Positions 53,510-63,578 are shown, numbered from the stretch's first letter. The stretch is DNA of 64,000 nucleotides from Lewinella sp. W8 (GCF_004375085.3 NZ_SNAQ03000003.1:310001-374000), one strand, 5' to 3'. Made by a program: numbers and translations. Notes: generated by a model from the sequence alone, not told the origin.

Positions 53510-56500
53510 TTACCGGATCAAGCTGAATTCTCCCTTGAAGGTGACTTCCCGCCCGTCAATCAAGCGCACGGTAGCCGAATAGACGAACACGGCGGGGTTC
53601 ATGATCCGGCCGCCGAAAGTGCCATCCCAGCCCGCCGCCAGCTCATTGGGCGGAAAATCTTCGTTCGAAAAAACCAGATCCCCCCACCGGTCGTAAATCT
53701 GAAACTGGTTTACCCGCTCAACGGCCTTCAAATCCGCGAAGGGAACGTACCGGTCGTTGACCCTATCTCCGTTGGGAGAAAATGCCGTGGGGAAATATAT
53801 CGCCGAGCGGCGATCAACAATGATCCGGATTCCTCCCTCCACCGGACAACCATCCTCGTCAACCACGGTGATGCGGTATTGGGTACTGCTGCTCGGACGA
53901 GCGACGGGATACAAACAGTCGACGCAACTGAGCCCTTCGGCGGGCGTCCAGCTTACTTCCCCGATCTCATCGGTCGGGAAATTCAACTGGGGCCGCAGTC
54001 GTACCTCCTCCCCCAAGCGGATGACTTCCTCGGTGGGTAAAAAGAGCTCCAGCGTGGGCAGCGGGACGATGGTCTCACTACCCCTCAGTTCACAACCAAA
54101 AATATCCTGAACGACCAGCGGGTAGGTGCCCGCTTCCAGCCCGGAAAAAGTGGGCGTGGTCCGGTAATTTCTTCCGCCGTCGATGGAAAAGGTATAGGGG
54201 CCTTCGCCACCCGTCACGTCCGAAAAATCAATCTGACCAAAGGGAAGCATACAGTTGGGTTGCTGCACCTCGAGGGCAAAATTCCGCACCGGGTCGTCAA
54301 TCACCGTAAAGCTGTCCCGGGCCACGCAACGGTTCCTTTCGTTGAGAATGGTGGCGTAATACGTTCCGCCCGCTCCGACCAACAGCTCTAGTCCGCCATC
54401 CTCTCCGAGGATACTTCCGGTCCCCTCCCAGCTTACTTGAAAATTAGCCTCCAGGTCCGTAACGGCCCTGAGCTGGGCGGTTCTGCGGTCACAATCCAGG
54501 CGTTCCTCCCCGGTCATCGTCAGGGAAGGAAGGCTGATGTCCTGAACGACCACGACCGACGTAGAATCCCGGCAACCGGTAAGCGTATTGAGTACGAGCA
54601 ACTGGTAATTACCCGGCGCATTGATCAGGGGCATCGGCCCCTGCCCCCCGCTGAGAACGTTGCCGTCCTGAGTGGACCACGCCAGGGAAAAGTTATTGTC
54701 CTGATCACTGCGGGAGGCATCCAGCCGGAATTGGTCCCGGGCACAGTTCAACTCTGGAGGCGGAAGAATACTGACCACCGGTAGTTCGCGATCTTCCAGC
54801 ACCTCTACCCCACCCATGGTGTCGCATCCGTTCCGAATATTCGTAATCTGAATCCGATAAACTGCGGGTGCATTCACCACAATGTCTGCATTGTCGGTAG
54901 GTCCCAGGATGTTCCCTTCGGTGGTGGTCCAGGCGTAGCGAAGGGGCGCGCTGCCGCTACCTTCTTCTACCGATACGGAAACGCTGGGCCTCGAGCAGGT
55001 AATGACCGGCGGCGTCCGCAGGATTAGGGAGGGCCGGGTGAAGTCTTCCCGGACCATTACCGTCTCTTCCTCCCGGCAAAAGTTTTCCTGGTTGAGGACC
55101 TGAATTCGGTAGGTTCCGGCCCGATCGTACATAATTCCCGCCTGGTTGCTGGGGCCCAGAATATTGCCGCCTTCGGTTGTCCACGTGTACTGAAGGGAGC
55201 TTCCGTTTGTAACGTTCGCCTCGATTTGTCCGATGGGGCGACGACAATTGAGTTCATCCTCGTCCGCCATCATAATGCGTGGTACCCGAACGTCTTCCAT
55301 CACGAAGCTCGTATCCCGATCCTGACAACCATTCCGGAAATTGGTAACCTCCAGGATAAAGGTGCCCGGCACCCGGGTCGATAGAAAAGAGTCGCGATCA
55401 TCACTTAAGGCAGCATCCGGTGATTGCCACCGGTAGGTGTACGGACCGGACTGACTCGTTCCGGAGCCGCTGAGGAGAATCAAACTATCTCGACAATTCA
55501 GCACACCATCGGGTCCCGCATCCGCCGTGGGGAATAACCGGTCTTCTTCGACAAAGGTGCTGTCGGCGGTGCGGCAACCATTATCCGGGTTGAAGACGTC
55601 CAACACGTACCAGCCCGGGGCATCTACCCGGGGAGCAGCCGGGTCGCTCAGGTCCCGAAAATTACCCGTTTCGGTGGCCCAGGTATAATCGAAATTGACC
55701 GGAGAAGCAGAGCCCGTGGTGGAGATCATCACCTCCTCCCGTCGGCAATTCAGGGTGTCCACGGCAGACAGGACGACGGTGGGAAACTCCAGGTCTTCCG
55801 TAACAATGACTCCTGCTTCGCTGGTGCAGCCATTGCGGTCATTGGTTACCTGCATCCGGTAATTACCTGCTTCCTCAGTCGTAACACTCAGGCTGGAGGG
55901 ATCTCCCGTAAAGCTTCCAGCAATGGCCTCCCACTCCACCGTAAAGTCCCCGGACAGATCAAGGGTAGCCTCCAGGGTTTGGGCCGGGGAGAAACAATTA
56001 ATCTCTAGCGCATCCGGCAGGGAAATGCTGGCCGATACGGTGTCTTGGTCAATGGTTACTTCTGCTTCGCCCTGGCAACCATTGTCAACGTTTATGGTGA
56101 CGAGGTGATAGGTGCCCGGCCTACCAATGCGGGCGATCACTCCCATCGTGTCGGCGAAACTTCCACCGTCGCTGGCCGTCCAGCGATGTCGGAAATTCAC
56201 TCCGGTCTCACTCTGCTGTCCGAGTTGGATCAAGGTATCGAGGCAGGTCAGCGTCTGGGTCGGCCCAAGGCTTACCAGGGGCGCCCGGAAGTCCTGGGAG
56301 ACGACGACGCTATCGGAGGCCACACAACCGTTGCGCGTGTTTTCAATGCGTAACCCTACCGTAGCCGCCCCGCTGACGAGGGCCGTGGTATCCCCCACGA
56401 GGGGCAGCTGATCGCTGCTGGTAGTACTCCAACTGTACCGGAAAATACTCCCGCGGGAGGACCCTACCGTGGATAGATTTGCGGTTGGGGAGTTGCAGTC

Positions 56501-59125
56501 AAGCCGCAGATCGTCCGGCAACGTCAGGAGTGGCGCATGGGTGTCCTGCACTACGGTGACCGAGTCGATTCCACGGCAACCGTTAAGGGTATTGGTGATT
56601 TCCAGCCGGTAGCGACCGGGAGCGTTCACCCGTGGCGTTAAGCCTTCCGCATTATCCAGGATGTTTCCGTCTTCCGTGCGCCAATTAATGGTAAATCCGG
56701 CTCCACCGGAGGAGCCGCTGGCGTCCAGAACGATGCTGCGGTCGGTGCAGCTAAGGAATCCCGGAGCGGCAATGGCCAGCGTGGGCAGGTCATCATTGGT
56801 GGTGACCTGAATGGAGTCTGCGGACCGACAACCAGTAACCGTATTGAGCACCGTAAAGTGATAGGTCCCCGCACTACCGATCTCGGCCACCACGCTGTCC
56901 ACCCCAGCGGTGATGGATCCCGAGGAAGTCTCCCAAAGGTATTGGAAAGGAGGGCCCTGGCTGGAACCCAGCCCGGAGACCACGGCCGAGGTGGTATTAC
57001 AATCCAGCTCAAAGTCGGGACTCACCTGAACCAGCGGAGCCAGGGTATCCTGGACGACCCGAACCGAGTCCACGGTGGAGCAACCGTTGCCGTCGTCCAG
57101 GACCGTCAGGAGGTAAAGACCGGGGGCGATCACCGCAGGTGCCAGGCTATCGCGGTCGGCGCCGAATTGTCCGCCGGTGGTCGACCACACCAGCGACCGG
57201 TCAGGCTCGGCCACCGAGGTGGTGGCCAGAAGTCGCAGCGTGTCACGCACGCAGGTGAGGGTATCGGGCGGGGAGATGGACAGGTCGGGGATTTCCCGGT
57301 CCACGGCGACGATTACCGTATCCCGGCGCTCGCAGCCCGAGCCATTATCCCGGGCGGAAAAGGCGTAGGCCCCTCCGGCGGTGGCCACCGCGACGAGCGT
57401 ATCGGTTGGCCCCGTCAGTTGTCCCGTAGTGGTTGTCCAGTTCAGGGTCAATCCGGATATCCCGCCCGGAATGCTCGCCGCCAGGGAAATGGTGTCCTGA
57501 CGGCAGTTCAGGGTGTCGGGGGTTGCCAGGGTGACATCCGGTCGTGCGAAGTTACCCTGGACTTCCACGCTGGTGCTGTCGGAGCAACCATTATCGTTGT
57601 TGAGGACCACGAGGGAGTAGAGCCCCTCCGCCGTAACCCGTGGCCGTCGGGAAGATTGTCCGGATTGAATGGCGCCGTCCGTAGTTGTCCAGGTGTAGAG
57701 AAAATTACCTCCTCCGCTGGATTCACTCCCGTCAATGACAATACTGGTGTTCAGACAAGACAGCTCCTCCTCCACCCTGGCCTCGGCCAGCGGTGCATTA
57801 GTATTCTCCACGGCGATCTCCGTGGCCATCGCCACACAACCGGTGCGGGTATTGGTGACGACCAGATGGTAATTACCCGCCTGATCGAAATTGATGGCCG
57901 GTTGGTTGGGATCCGTGGTGATGTTTCCGTCCGTAGTGCTCCATACGTAAGTGGTGTTTGACGGGGAGCCGTTGGTGGCCAGCAATAGCCCCTGGTCGTT
58001 GCGGCAATCAATGCTCAGCACCTGATCGATGGTCGCGTCGGGGGCATCATCGTCTACGCCGACGACTACGCTAAATTGATCCGAACAAATCGCAGTCCCG
58101 TCATCGTAGGTGACCGTCAGGGTGTAGGTACCGGGCGCATCCGCTTCGGCCAGTACATCGGTGGCGCCACGGACGATATTTCCGTTTGGGGTGCTCCACT
58201 GGTAGCTGATGTTTGTCCCGGTGGTGGACGGACTGCCGTCCAGGATCACCGTGCTGGTGGAATTCAGGCAGGGAAGATCCAGGGGTGGGAAGACGTTTGC
58301 CTCTACGGAAAACACCTCGATGGTGACGTCGTCCGTTTGCTCACACACCGGACCGAAGAAGAGGTCATCGATGGCAAAATCATTGCCGCTTCCCACCGTG
58401 TTTTGGTTAACGATGCAGATTTCGCCCGCGCTCGCACCCCCTGAATTCCAGACTTCATTGAATTCCTCCCAGTTGCAAGTTGTGGAAGAAGCTCTGAAGG
58501 GGTTACCCAGTAATTGCCCGTTAATGGAAAACTGAAGCAGCGCCGGATTTTCACTGATTACGGACTGTATCCAGGCGTTGAAGATGTAGTCCGTGTTGGG
58601 GGTAATGGAGATGTTCTGGCACCAGACCTGCACGTTGGCGGTCGTGGAGCCGTTGACGACGAGCATCTCTCCGCCGCCCGTATGGTCACCACAGGAGGCA
58701 AAATTGGTGTGGGTTGAGGCGGAGTTATTGCTAACGGCAAACTGCCCTTCTAAAGACAGCAGCCCAAAGGCACCTCCCGTACCGGGAATATACTGACTCG
58801 TAAACCCAACCTGCCCGCCACTGAAGTCTCCATTAACGATCAGATTATTGGATGGATCAAAAACCTGTCCGGTGAGCGTAAAGGTAGTCGTCGCACTTAC
58901 CGTAACGGTTTGCGCCAGACTGGTGGGATCGGCGAAACTTCCTGCGGGAGACCAGATGGCACCGAGGTAATTTGCTCCCCCGGCGCTTCCCAGTAATTGC
59001 ACCTGACCACCGGGGGCGCAAATCCGCTGGTCCGGTCCGGCGTTTACGGTAATACCACACTGTGCTTTAGCCACCTTACCCCCACCCCATCCAGTGAGGA
59101 ACAGGAGGATAAAAATTCTGTACAT
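53510..59125 (-). CDS. Giant surface protein with about 16 Ig/PKD-like repeats and T9SS type B sorting domain
   Basis: A 1871-residue exported protein (signal peptide ends KVAKAQ). An N-terminal Ig-like segment is followed by a jelly-roll-like region (about residues 90-265; NLIVNGDFSGGQVGF). Then come about 16 repeats of 80-90 residues, each ending in a pattern like AGxYxLxVxNxxNGCxxxDSVxVxxD with paired Cys. Near the C-terminus is a PKD/SprB-like stretch (GGEGPYTFSIDGGRNYRTT), then the gliding-motility-associated CHU_C domain (YFPTAFSPNGDRVNDRYVPF, IYDRWGDLVF, GWDGT), which marks type B substrates of the type IX secretion system. Likely an adhesin or cell-surface scaffold. Repeats are diverged, not recent duplicates. 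Confidence 0.95.
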   Translation of the reverse strand: MYRIFILLFLTGWGGGKVAKAQCGITVNAGPDQRICAPGGQVQLLGSAGGANYLGAIWSPAGSFADPTSLAQTVTVSATTTFTLTGQVFDPSNNLIVNGDFSGGQVGFTSQYIPGTGGAFGLLSLEGQFAVSNNSASTHTNFASCGDHTGGGEMLVVNGSTTANVQVWCQNISITPNTDYIFNAWIQSVISENPALLQFSINGQLLGNPFRASSTTCNWEEFNEVWNSGGASAGEICIVNQNTVGSGNDFAIDDLFFGPVCEQTDDVTIEVFSVEANVFPPLDLPCLNSTSTVILDGSPSTTGTNISYQWSTPNGNIVRGATDVLAEADAPGTYTLTVTYDDGTAICSDQFSVVVGVDDDAPDATIDQVLSIDCRNDQGLLLATNGSPSNTTYVWSTTDGNITTDPNQPAINFDQAGNYHLVVTNTRTGCVAMATEIAVENTNAPLAEARVEEELSCLNTSIVIDGSESSGGGNFLYTWTTTDGAIQSGQSSRRPRVTAEGLYSLVVLNNDNGCSDSTSVEVQGNFARPDVTLATPDTLNCRQDTISLAASIPGGISGLTLNWTTTTGQLTGPTDTLVAVATAGGAYAFSARDNGSGCERRDTVIVAVDREIPDLSISPPDTLTCVRDTLRLLATTSVAEPDRSLVWSTTGGQFGADRDSLAPAVIAPGLYLLTVLDDGNGCSTVDSVRVVQDTLAPLVQVSPDFELDCNTTSAVVSGLGSSQGPPFQYLWETSSGSITAGVDSVVAEIGSAGTYHFTVLNTVTGCRSADSIQVTTNDDLPTLAIAAPGFLSCTDRSIVLDASGSSGGAGFTINWRTEDGNILDNAEGLTPRVNAPGRYRLEITNTLNGCRGIDSVTVVQDTHAPLLTLPDDLRLDCNSPTANLSTVGSSRGSIFRYSWSTTSSDQLPLVGDTTALVSGAATVGLRIENTRNGCVASDSVVVSQDFRAPLVSLGPTQTLTCLDTLIQLGQQSETGVNFRHRWTASDGGSFADTMGVIARIGRPGTYHLVTINVDNGCQGEAEVTIDQDTVSASISLPDALEINCFSPAQTLEATLDLSGDFTVEWEAIAGSFTGDPSSLSVTTEEAGNYRMQVTNDRNGCTSEAGVIVTEDLEFPTVVLSAVDTLNCRREEVMISTTGSASPVNFDYTWATETGNFRDLSDPAAPRVDAPGWYVLDVFNPDNGCRTADSTFVEEDRLFPTADAGPDGVLNCRDSLILLSGSGTSQSGPYTYRWQSPDAALSDDRDSFLSTRVPGTFILEVTNFRNGCQDRDTSFVMEDVRVPRIMMADEDELNCRRPIGQIEANVTNGSSLQYTWTTEGGNILGPSNQAGIMYDRAGTYRIQVLNQENFCREEETVMVREDFTRPSLILRTPPVITCSRPSVSVSVEEGSGSAPLRYAWTTTEGNILGPTDNADIVVNAPAVYRIQITNIRNGCDTMGGVEVLEDRELPVVSILPPPELNCARDQFRLDASRSDQDNNFSLAWSTQDGNVLSGGQGPMPLINAPGNYQLLVLNTLTGCRDSTSVVVVQDISLPSLTMTGEERLDCDRRTAQLRAVTDLEANFQVSWEGTGSILGEDGGLELLVGAGGTYYATILNERNRCVARDSFTVIDDPVRNFALEVQQPNCMLPFGQIDFSDVTGGEGPYTFSIDGGRNYRTTPTFSGLEAGTYPLVVQDIFGCELRGSETIVPLPTLELFLPTEEVIRLGEEVRLRPQLNFPTDEIGEVSWTPAEGLSCVDCLYPVARPSSSTQYRITVVDEDGCPVEGGIRIIVDRRSAIYFPTAFSPNGDRVNDRYVPFADLKAVERVNQFQIYDRWGDLVFSNEDFPPNELAAGWDGTFGGRIMNPAVFVYSATVRLIDGREVTFKGEFSLIR

Positions 59126-59250
59126 ACGTGGAGCTTATCTCCTCCTCAAAGGCTCTAAACTAGACATTTCTCCTGATTCGCCCGGGCAAGCTCCCGGGCA
59201 GAATAATTCACTTATCTCGTTCCCAACGTCCTGGCGCTGCACCGAAGCCA

Positions 59251-59270
59251 CTGCACCTGCGCCCTTGCGC
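59251..59270. repeat. Partial copy of the dispersed GC-rich element
   Basis: ACTGCACCTGCGCCCTTGCG, in the 193-base gap between the T9SS type B gene and the unknown helical protein gene; the minus strand reads GCGCAAGGGCGCAGGTGC. Only one arm is clear. Nothing else was recognised in this gap. Confidence 0.4.
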
Positions 59271-59318
59271 CTCCGTACTCTTCCGGACGGGACGCCAAAA
59301 TGAGCCTACCGTGGACAC

Positions 59319-60743
59319 CTACCCGCCGGGGAGACCGTGCAACGCAACATTCTTCAGCCATTCCCGGTCCGTCAGTAAGCTCGTTTCTTCGATCCGACGC
59401 CCCAACGCATCCGGACTTTTACCCCTCAACCGGAGGATGCTGTTCAGGATTTTACAGAAATTGAGGAAGGTCGCCTGAAGGTTCCGGGAGATTTTTTTGT
59501 TGCGCTGCAGAAATATGGTAAAGGCCGCCAAATGGGAAAGCAGCGCCTCCTCCTCTCCGGTCTCGAAGTAAATTTTTGCGAGCAGCACCCGCGCTCCCAG
59601 GTAATAATTCAGATCCGTGTAGGCCACGCGTTGTAAATATTCCTGCGCCGCCGCCTTCTGGTCGGTGTAATAAAGTAATTCCGCCAGATTGTAGTTACGT
59701 GCATTCTGACGAAATTCGGTGGGGAGCTGTTTCTCGTATTCCTCGATGAAGTGCTGGGCGTAGGTATATTCCTTTTCCCGTAAGGATAATTTCACCACGT
59801 TGGTAAAGGCCCAGGGAGAGAGTTTGCCTTCATTATCCAAAAGCCAGGCGTTCTCGATGCCCACCCGATAGAGTGCCAGTGCCTCACGGACGAATTGCTG
59901 TTTTCCCTGGCGGATTTTACGGGCACAATAGTTGATCGCAAACTGGGTGACTTCCCGGAGGATTTCCGGATTCGGCACCGACAGTTGTTTGCCAAGCATT
60001 TCCTTCAGCGTCCAGAAGTATCCCTCCCGATCCGGTTCCCGTAAAGCCCGGAAGATGGTCAGGTAAATTTGAATGATGGGCTCGGAGGAGGCCGGCGATT
60101 GCTCCAACTGATCAAGCCAGTCCGTAGTGATCTGATGGTCAATGGGCCCCGCCAGGATATTTTGCCGGTCCAGGAGAGAACACGCAATCTGGAGCTTCTT
60201 CGCGTAGTAAAAGGCATCCAGGGAGTCACTGGCCAGTTGAAGATTGTTGTCCTCCCTCCGAATTTTATTTTGTATGTAGTGCTCATCCTGAAGCAGGAAG
60301 TACTGGGTCTGCCGGAGAAACTCCTCGGGGCCCTTGACGCCAGAAGAAAACAGTCTCCTTCGAACTCTTTTGTTCTCGGCCCGGAAATGTTTGTCTAGCG
60401 TAAGCCGGGAATATTGCTTTAGCTTGTTCAGCGATAGAAAGACCTCTTCGGATTCTACGGAGCGCCAGGCTAAGAAATCCTCTCCTGCCTGGTTTAAAAA
60501 GCTCAGCACATAATTGATCTCTTTTGCCGTAAAATCTACGTTTCCGAAAACCCGACGGAAAAAGGCTGGTTTGTTTTCTGGAAAATCTTTTTCCTGGTTG
60601 ATCAGCTCAACCATTGTGGTCGCTAGTTTGATCCCCTGTTGATCGTCCGGAAGGCGGTGCCGCAAAAAATGAAGATAATCTTCCCGCATTTGGGGAGAAA
60701 TTTGCTCGAGCAGCTGAATGATTTTAGTAGATTTCACTGGCAA
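59319..60743 (-). CDS. Unknown helical-repeat (TPR-like) protein
   Basis: A 474-residue protein made almost entirely of predicted helices, with TPR-like alternation toward the C-terminus (AELLYYTDQKAAAQEYLQRVAYT, LAKIYFETGEEEALLSHLAAF). No signal peptide or membrane segment, so cytoplasmic. There is no ATG at the start: TTG at 60743 or GTG at 60737 are the options. I do not recognise a named family, though the composition fits Bacteroidota-specific proteins found beside surface-protein genes. Function unknown. Confidence 0.8.
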   Translation of the reverse strand: MPVKSTKIIQLLEQISPQMREDYLHFLRHRLPDDQQGIKLATTMVELINQEKDFPENKPAFFRRVFGNVDFTAKEINYVLSFLNQAGEDFLAWRSVESEEVFLSLNKLKQYSRLTLDKHFRAENKRVRRRLFSSGVKGPEEFLRQTQYFLLQDEHYIQNKIRREDNNLQLASDSLDAFYYAKKLQIACSLLDRQNILAGPIDHQITTDWLDQLEQSPASSEPIIQIYLTIFRALREPDREGYFWTLKEMLGKQLSVPNPEILREVTQFAINYCARKIRQGKQQFVREALALYRVGIENAWLLDNEGKLSPWAFTNVVKLSLREKEYTYAQHFIEEYEKQLPTEFRQNARNYNLAELLYYTDQKAAAQEYLQRVAYTDLNYYLGARVLLAKIYFETGEEEALLSHLAAFTIFLQRNKKISRNLQATFLNFCKILNSILRLRGKSPDALGRRIEETSLLTDREWLKNVALHGLPGG

Positions 60744-60931
60744 TTAACCATTTCAAATATAATTATAATTAAATTTAAAGGCGCAAATAGCTGATAAGCA
60801 ATTACTTGCAGATTACCTGCTCACACGATAGGCTTCCCTAAGCTACGATAAATGTGAAAATTTGTAGTTGTTTCTACTCGCAATTCCCCCGACTTTTGGA
60901 TTGTAATCGTGATCAAGTAATGTCACTACTG

Positions 60932-62056
60932 ATGAAATGCTATCAATTAATTGTTCTTCTCTTTCTACTGGCGGGTGTGCCGTTGAGCGGACAGTCCATC
61001 TGGCCGGGGGACGTCAACAACAACGGTAGGGTTGGTGCCGTAGACCTCCTCTACTGGGGGATAGCCAACGGCAGTACCGGGCCGGCAAGAAGTACGCAGA
61101 GTACGGACTGGATGGCTCAGCCCGGCGGTGCCGCCTGGTCACAGTCCTTCCCCAACGGAATAAACTACGCCTTCGCCGATTGTGATGGTAACGGGGTGGT
61201 CGACGAAACCGACTTCGACGACGCCATTGAAAATAATTACGGACTGGAGCAGGGTGGAGAAATTCTGCCCGACGGCTACGCTAATGCGGAAGAAGGTGAA
61301 GCCGGTCCGATGCTTAAACTCAGCTCGGCCGTTAACCTGGTCGAGCCCGGTGCGGTGCTGGACATCGATCTTTCGATTGTCGATAATGGTGTTCCCGTCA
61401 CGGACTTCTACGCTCTAGCGCTCCAGATCAGTTACACCACCGGATTACTGGAGGGGGATGACGGACCCGACTTTGATTTCGTGGAAGGTGCCTGGTTTGA
61501 GGGGGGCGATGAGGCCTTTCAGGCCCTTTACGAAGATGAAAGTGGCTCCGGACGGGCTGAACTTGGCCTTACCCGAACCAATCAGCTTTCCGTGCCCATT
61601 GAACCGGGTGAAATGGGGTCCTTCAACATCATCGTTGAAGACATCATCGTCGGACTCGAGCGGGAGGATTTCATTCTGAGAATTGACAGCGTACTGCTGA
61701 TCGGCCCGGATTTGACCGCCATCCGGACGCATACCGATTCCATCGTGATTACCATTGTGCCCGACACCTCGAAGGTTACTTCCGTCAATTCGCCGGAAAT
61801 TTCTCGCAATGCTGACGTTAATCTGTTCCCTAACCCCGTCCACCGGGAACTTTTCATCGACAGCGCCATGGACCTGAAGGCGGTATGGCTGATGACTCCC
61901 CTGGGGCAAAGACGGCCATTGCCAGTTGATTACACCACCGGCGACGGGACCCATCGGATCCTCCTGCCCCGGCTACGCCCTGGTCCTTACTGGATTGGGC
62001 TACGGGGAAATGACGCCGTAGTGGTCCGTAAAATCATTGTTGCCCCACCCGACTAA
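60932..62056 (+). CDS. Secreted protein with dockerin-like Ca-binding motifs and T9SS type A sorting domain
   Basis: The ATG at 60932 gives 374 residues with a signal peptide (MKCYQLIVLLFLLAGVPLSGQ); an ATG at 60920 adds four residues. Two dockerin/EF-hand-like calcium loops follow: GDVNNNGRVGAVDLLYWG and ADCDGNGVVDETDFDDAI. A cohesin-like or Ig-like beta domain covers about residues 125-280 (VEPGAVLDIDLSIVDNGVPVTDFYALALQISY). The C-terminus has the type A sorting pattern (ADVNLFPNPVHRELFIDS through VVRKIIV). Expected at the cell surface or released. The AT-rich 188-base gap upstream should hold its promoter; none was identified. Confidence 0.88.
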   Translation: MKCYQLIVLLFLLAGVPLSGQSIWPGDVNNNGRVGAVDLLYWGIANGSTGPARSTQSTDWMAQPGGAAWSQSFPNGINYAFADCDGNGVVDETDFDDAIENNYGLEQGGEILPDGYANAEEGEAGPMLKLSSAVNLVEPGAVLDIDLSIVDNGVPVTDFYALALQISYTTGLLEGDDGPDFDFVEGAWFEGGDEAFQALYEDESGSGRAELGLTRTNQLSVPIEPGEMGSFNIIVEDIIVGLEREDFILRIDSVLLIGPDLTAIRTHTDSIVITIVPDTSKVTSVNSPEISRNADVNLFPNPVHRELFIDSAMDLKAVWLMTPLGQRRPLPVDYTTGDGTHRILLPRLRPGPYWIGLRGNDAVVVRKIIVAPPD

Positions 62057-62190
62057 ACGGAATACCTCCACCGGCCTGCTTTTTCCTTTTCGTGCCCACC
62101 TGCAATGGGTCGCGCCGGAAGCCTGCTGCCAGGAGTGGAGCTTTCCCTAATCCCAAAAACTATCCCAATCACTAATTAAATTCATTTACC

Positions 62191-63549
62191 ATGCTTAATC
62201 GCCTGTTTATTTTTCTTGCGGCCCTGACCATTACCCTGAGTTCGGGCTGCGAATTCCTCCGCGAAGATGATTTTGAGATCGTCGGTCCTCCCATTCCCGA
62301 ACTGGCCTCCTCCTTCATTGAGGAAAACTTTCCCAACTTCCGGATCAACAGCTCCGAAACCGAAGACCTCTGTGACAACTCCATCGTGCTGGAAGTTGAG
62401 CTCGAAGACGGCCCGGGACCAGACGTCGACCTGTATTTTACCCCGGATGGGCAATTCCTTTTTTCCTCACGGGACATCAGCCTTCAGGACATTCCGGAGG
62501 ACATCCTGGCGAGTATCGAGGCAGCCTACCCCGGATACACCATCAGTTCTGATGACGCAGAACTCTACACTTTCCCCGATGGCACCCTTCAGTACAAGGT
62601 TGAACTGATCAACGCTCAGGGAGACGAGGATGACCTGATCGTGGCCGAGGACGGAACCGTTGTCTGCTTTGAAGAAGATGAAGACGATGACCCTAACGAC
62701 GACGATGACGATGATTCTCATGATGACGACGAGAACGAGAATGCGGTAGAAATCCCCGAAACCATCAGAATGTGGATCGCCACGGAATATCCCGGCTACC
62801 GGATTGAAAGCGCTGAACTGGAAGATCTGTGTGACGATCAGAACTACTACGAAGTGGAACTGGAAGATGGTCCCGGTCGGGACGTTGACCTGTATTTTGA
62901 CCAGGACTGGGTATTTCAGTTTTCCGCCACGGAAATCCCGGAAGCCAACCTGCCGGAAGCCGTCCTGTCGGCCATCGCCGCAGAGTTCCCAGGTTATCGC
63001 CTTTCCCCCGATGAGGAAATCGAACGACTGGATTACCCCGACGGTACGGTTCAGTACCTCGTGGAGATTCAGCGGGGAGACGAAGACGACATAGACGTGG
63101 TTTTCGGTGAAGACGGAACCCTGGTTTGTACCGAAGATGATAACGATGATGATAATTCCACGCTACCGTCAGCCGTCCGGGAATGGATTGACGTGGAGTA
63201 TCCTTCGTACCGCATCAGCAGTGTCGAACGGGAAGACATCTGCGACGACCAGATTTTCTACGAGGTAGAACTGGAGGACGGCACCGGTCCGGATCTGGAA
63301 TTATACTTTGACCTGGACTGGGAGTTGGCCTTTACGGCCACCGAAATTGCGTCTTCCGGACTGCCTGCGGCCGTCGTTACCGCCATCAATGATCAGTTCC
63401 CCGGCTTCCGGGTGGATACGGATGACGAGGTGCAGGAGTTTGCGTACCCCGACGGGGCGATCGCCTACTACTTTGAAATTACCAACGGAGATGATGACGT
63501 GGAAGTCCTTTTCTCCGCAGCGGGTAACCTTGAATGCTACGATGACTAG
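62191..63549 (+). CDS. Acidic lipoprotein with three tandem PepSY-like repeats
   Basis: A lipoprotein (lipobox LSSGC, Cys20) of 452 residues with three repeats of about 140 residues. Each consists of two similar halves: one with a CD-[ND]-x(4)-EVELEDGxGxDVDLYF pattern, the next with FPGYxxxxDxExxxxxYPDGxxxYxVEI and an ending like VxFxEDGTLVC. The halves resemble the PepSY-like (DUF2874/BLIP-like) fold of Bacteroidota periplasmic proteins. Linkers are extremely acidic (runs of Asp/Glu about residues 160-185 and 310-320) and could bind Ca2+ or other cations. One Cys pair per repeat is regular. Ends just before a strong terminator. Role unknown. Confidence 0.88.
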   Translation: MLNRLFIFLAALTITLSSGCEFLREDDFEIVGPPIPELASSFIEENFPNFRINSSETEDLCDNSIVLEVELEDGPGPDVDLYFTPDGQFLFSSRDISLQDIPEDILASIEAAYPGYTISSDDAELYTFPDGTLQYKVELINAQGDEDDLIVAEDGTVVCFEEDEDDDPNDDDDDDSHDDDENENAVEIPETIRMWIATEYPGYRIESAELEDLCDDQNYYEVELEDGPGRDVDLYFDQDWVFQFSATEIPEANLPEAVLSAIAAEFPGYRLSPDEEIERLDYPDGTVQYLVEIQRGDEDDIDVVFGEDGTLVCTEDDNDDDNSTLPSAVREWIDVEYPSYRISSVEREDICDDQIFYEVELEDGTGPDLELYFDLDWELAFTATEIASSGLPAAVVTAINDQFPGFRVDTDDEVQEFAYPDGAIAYYFEITNGDDDVEVLFSAAGNLECYDD

Positions 63550-63578
63550 AAGGACATAAATTAGAGGGCCTGAACGGA

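Noticed and set aside
56858-57961. A 367-codon plus-strand frame over the Ig-repeat protein
   Set aside because: Arises from the repeated codon pattern of the minus-strand repeats; no start context and no plausible product.
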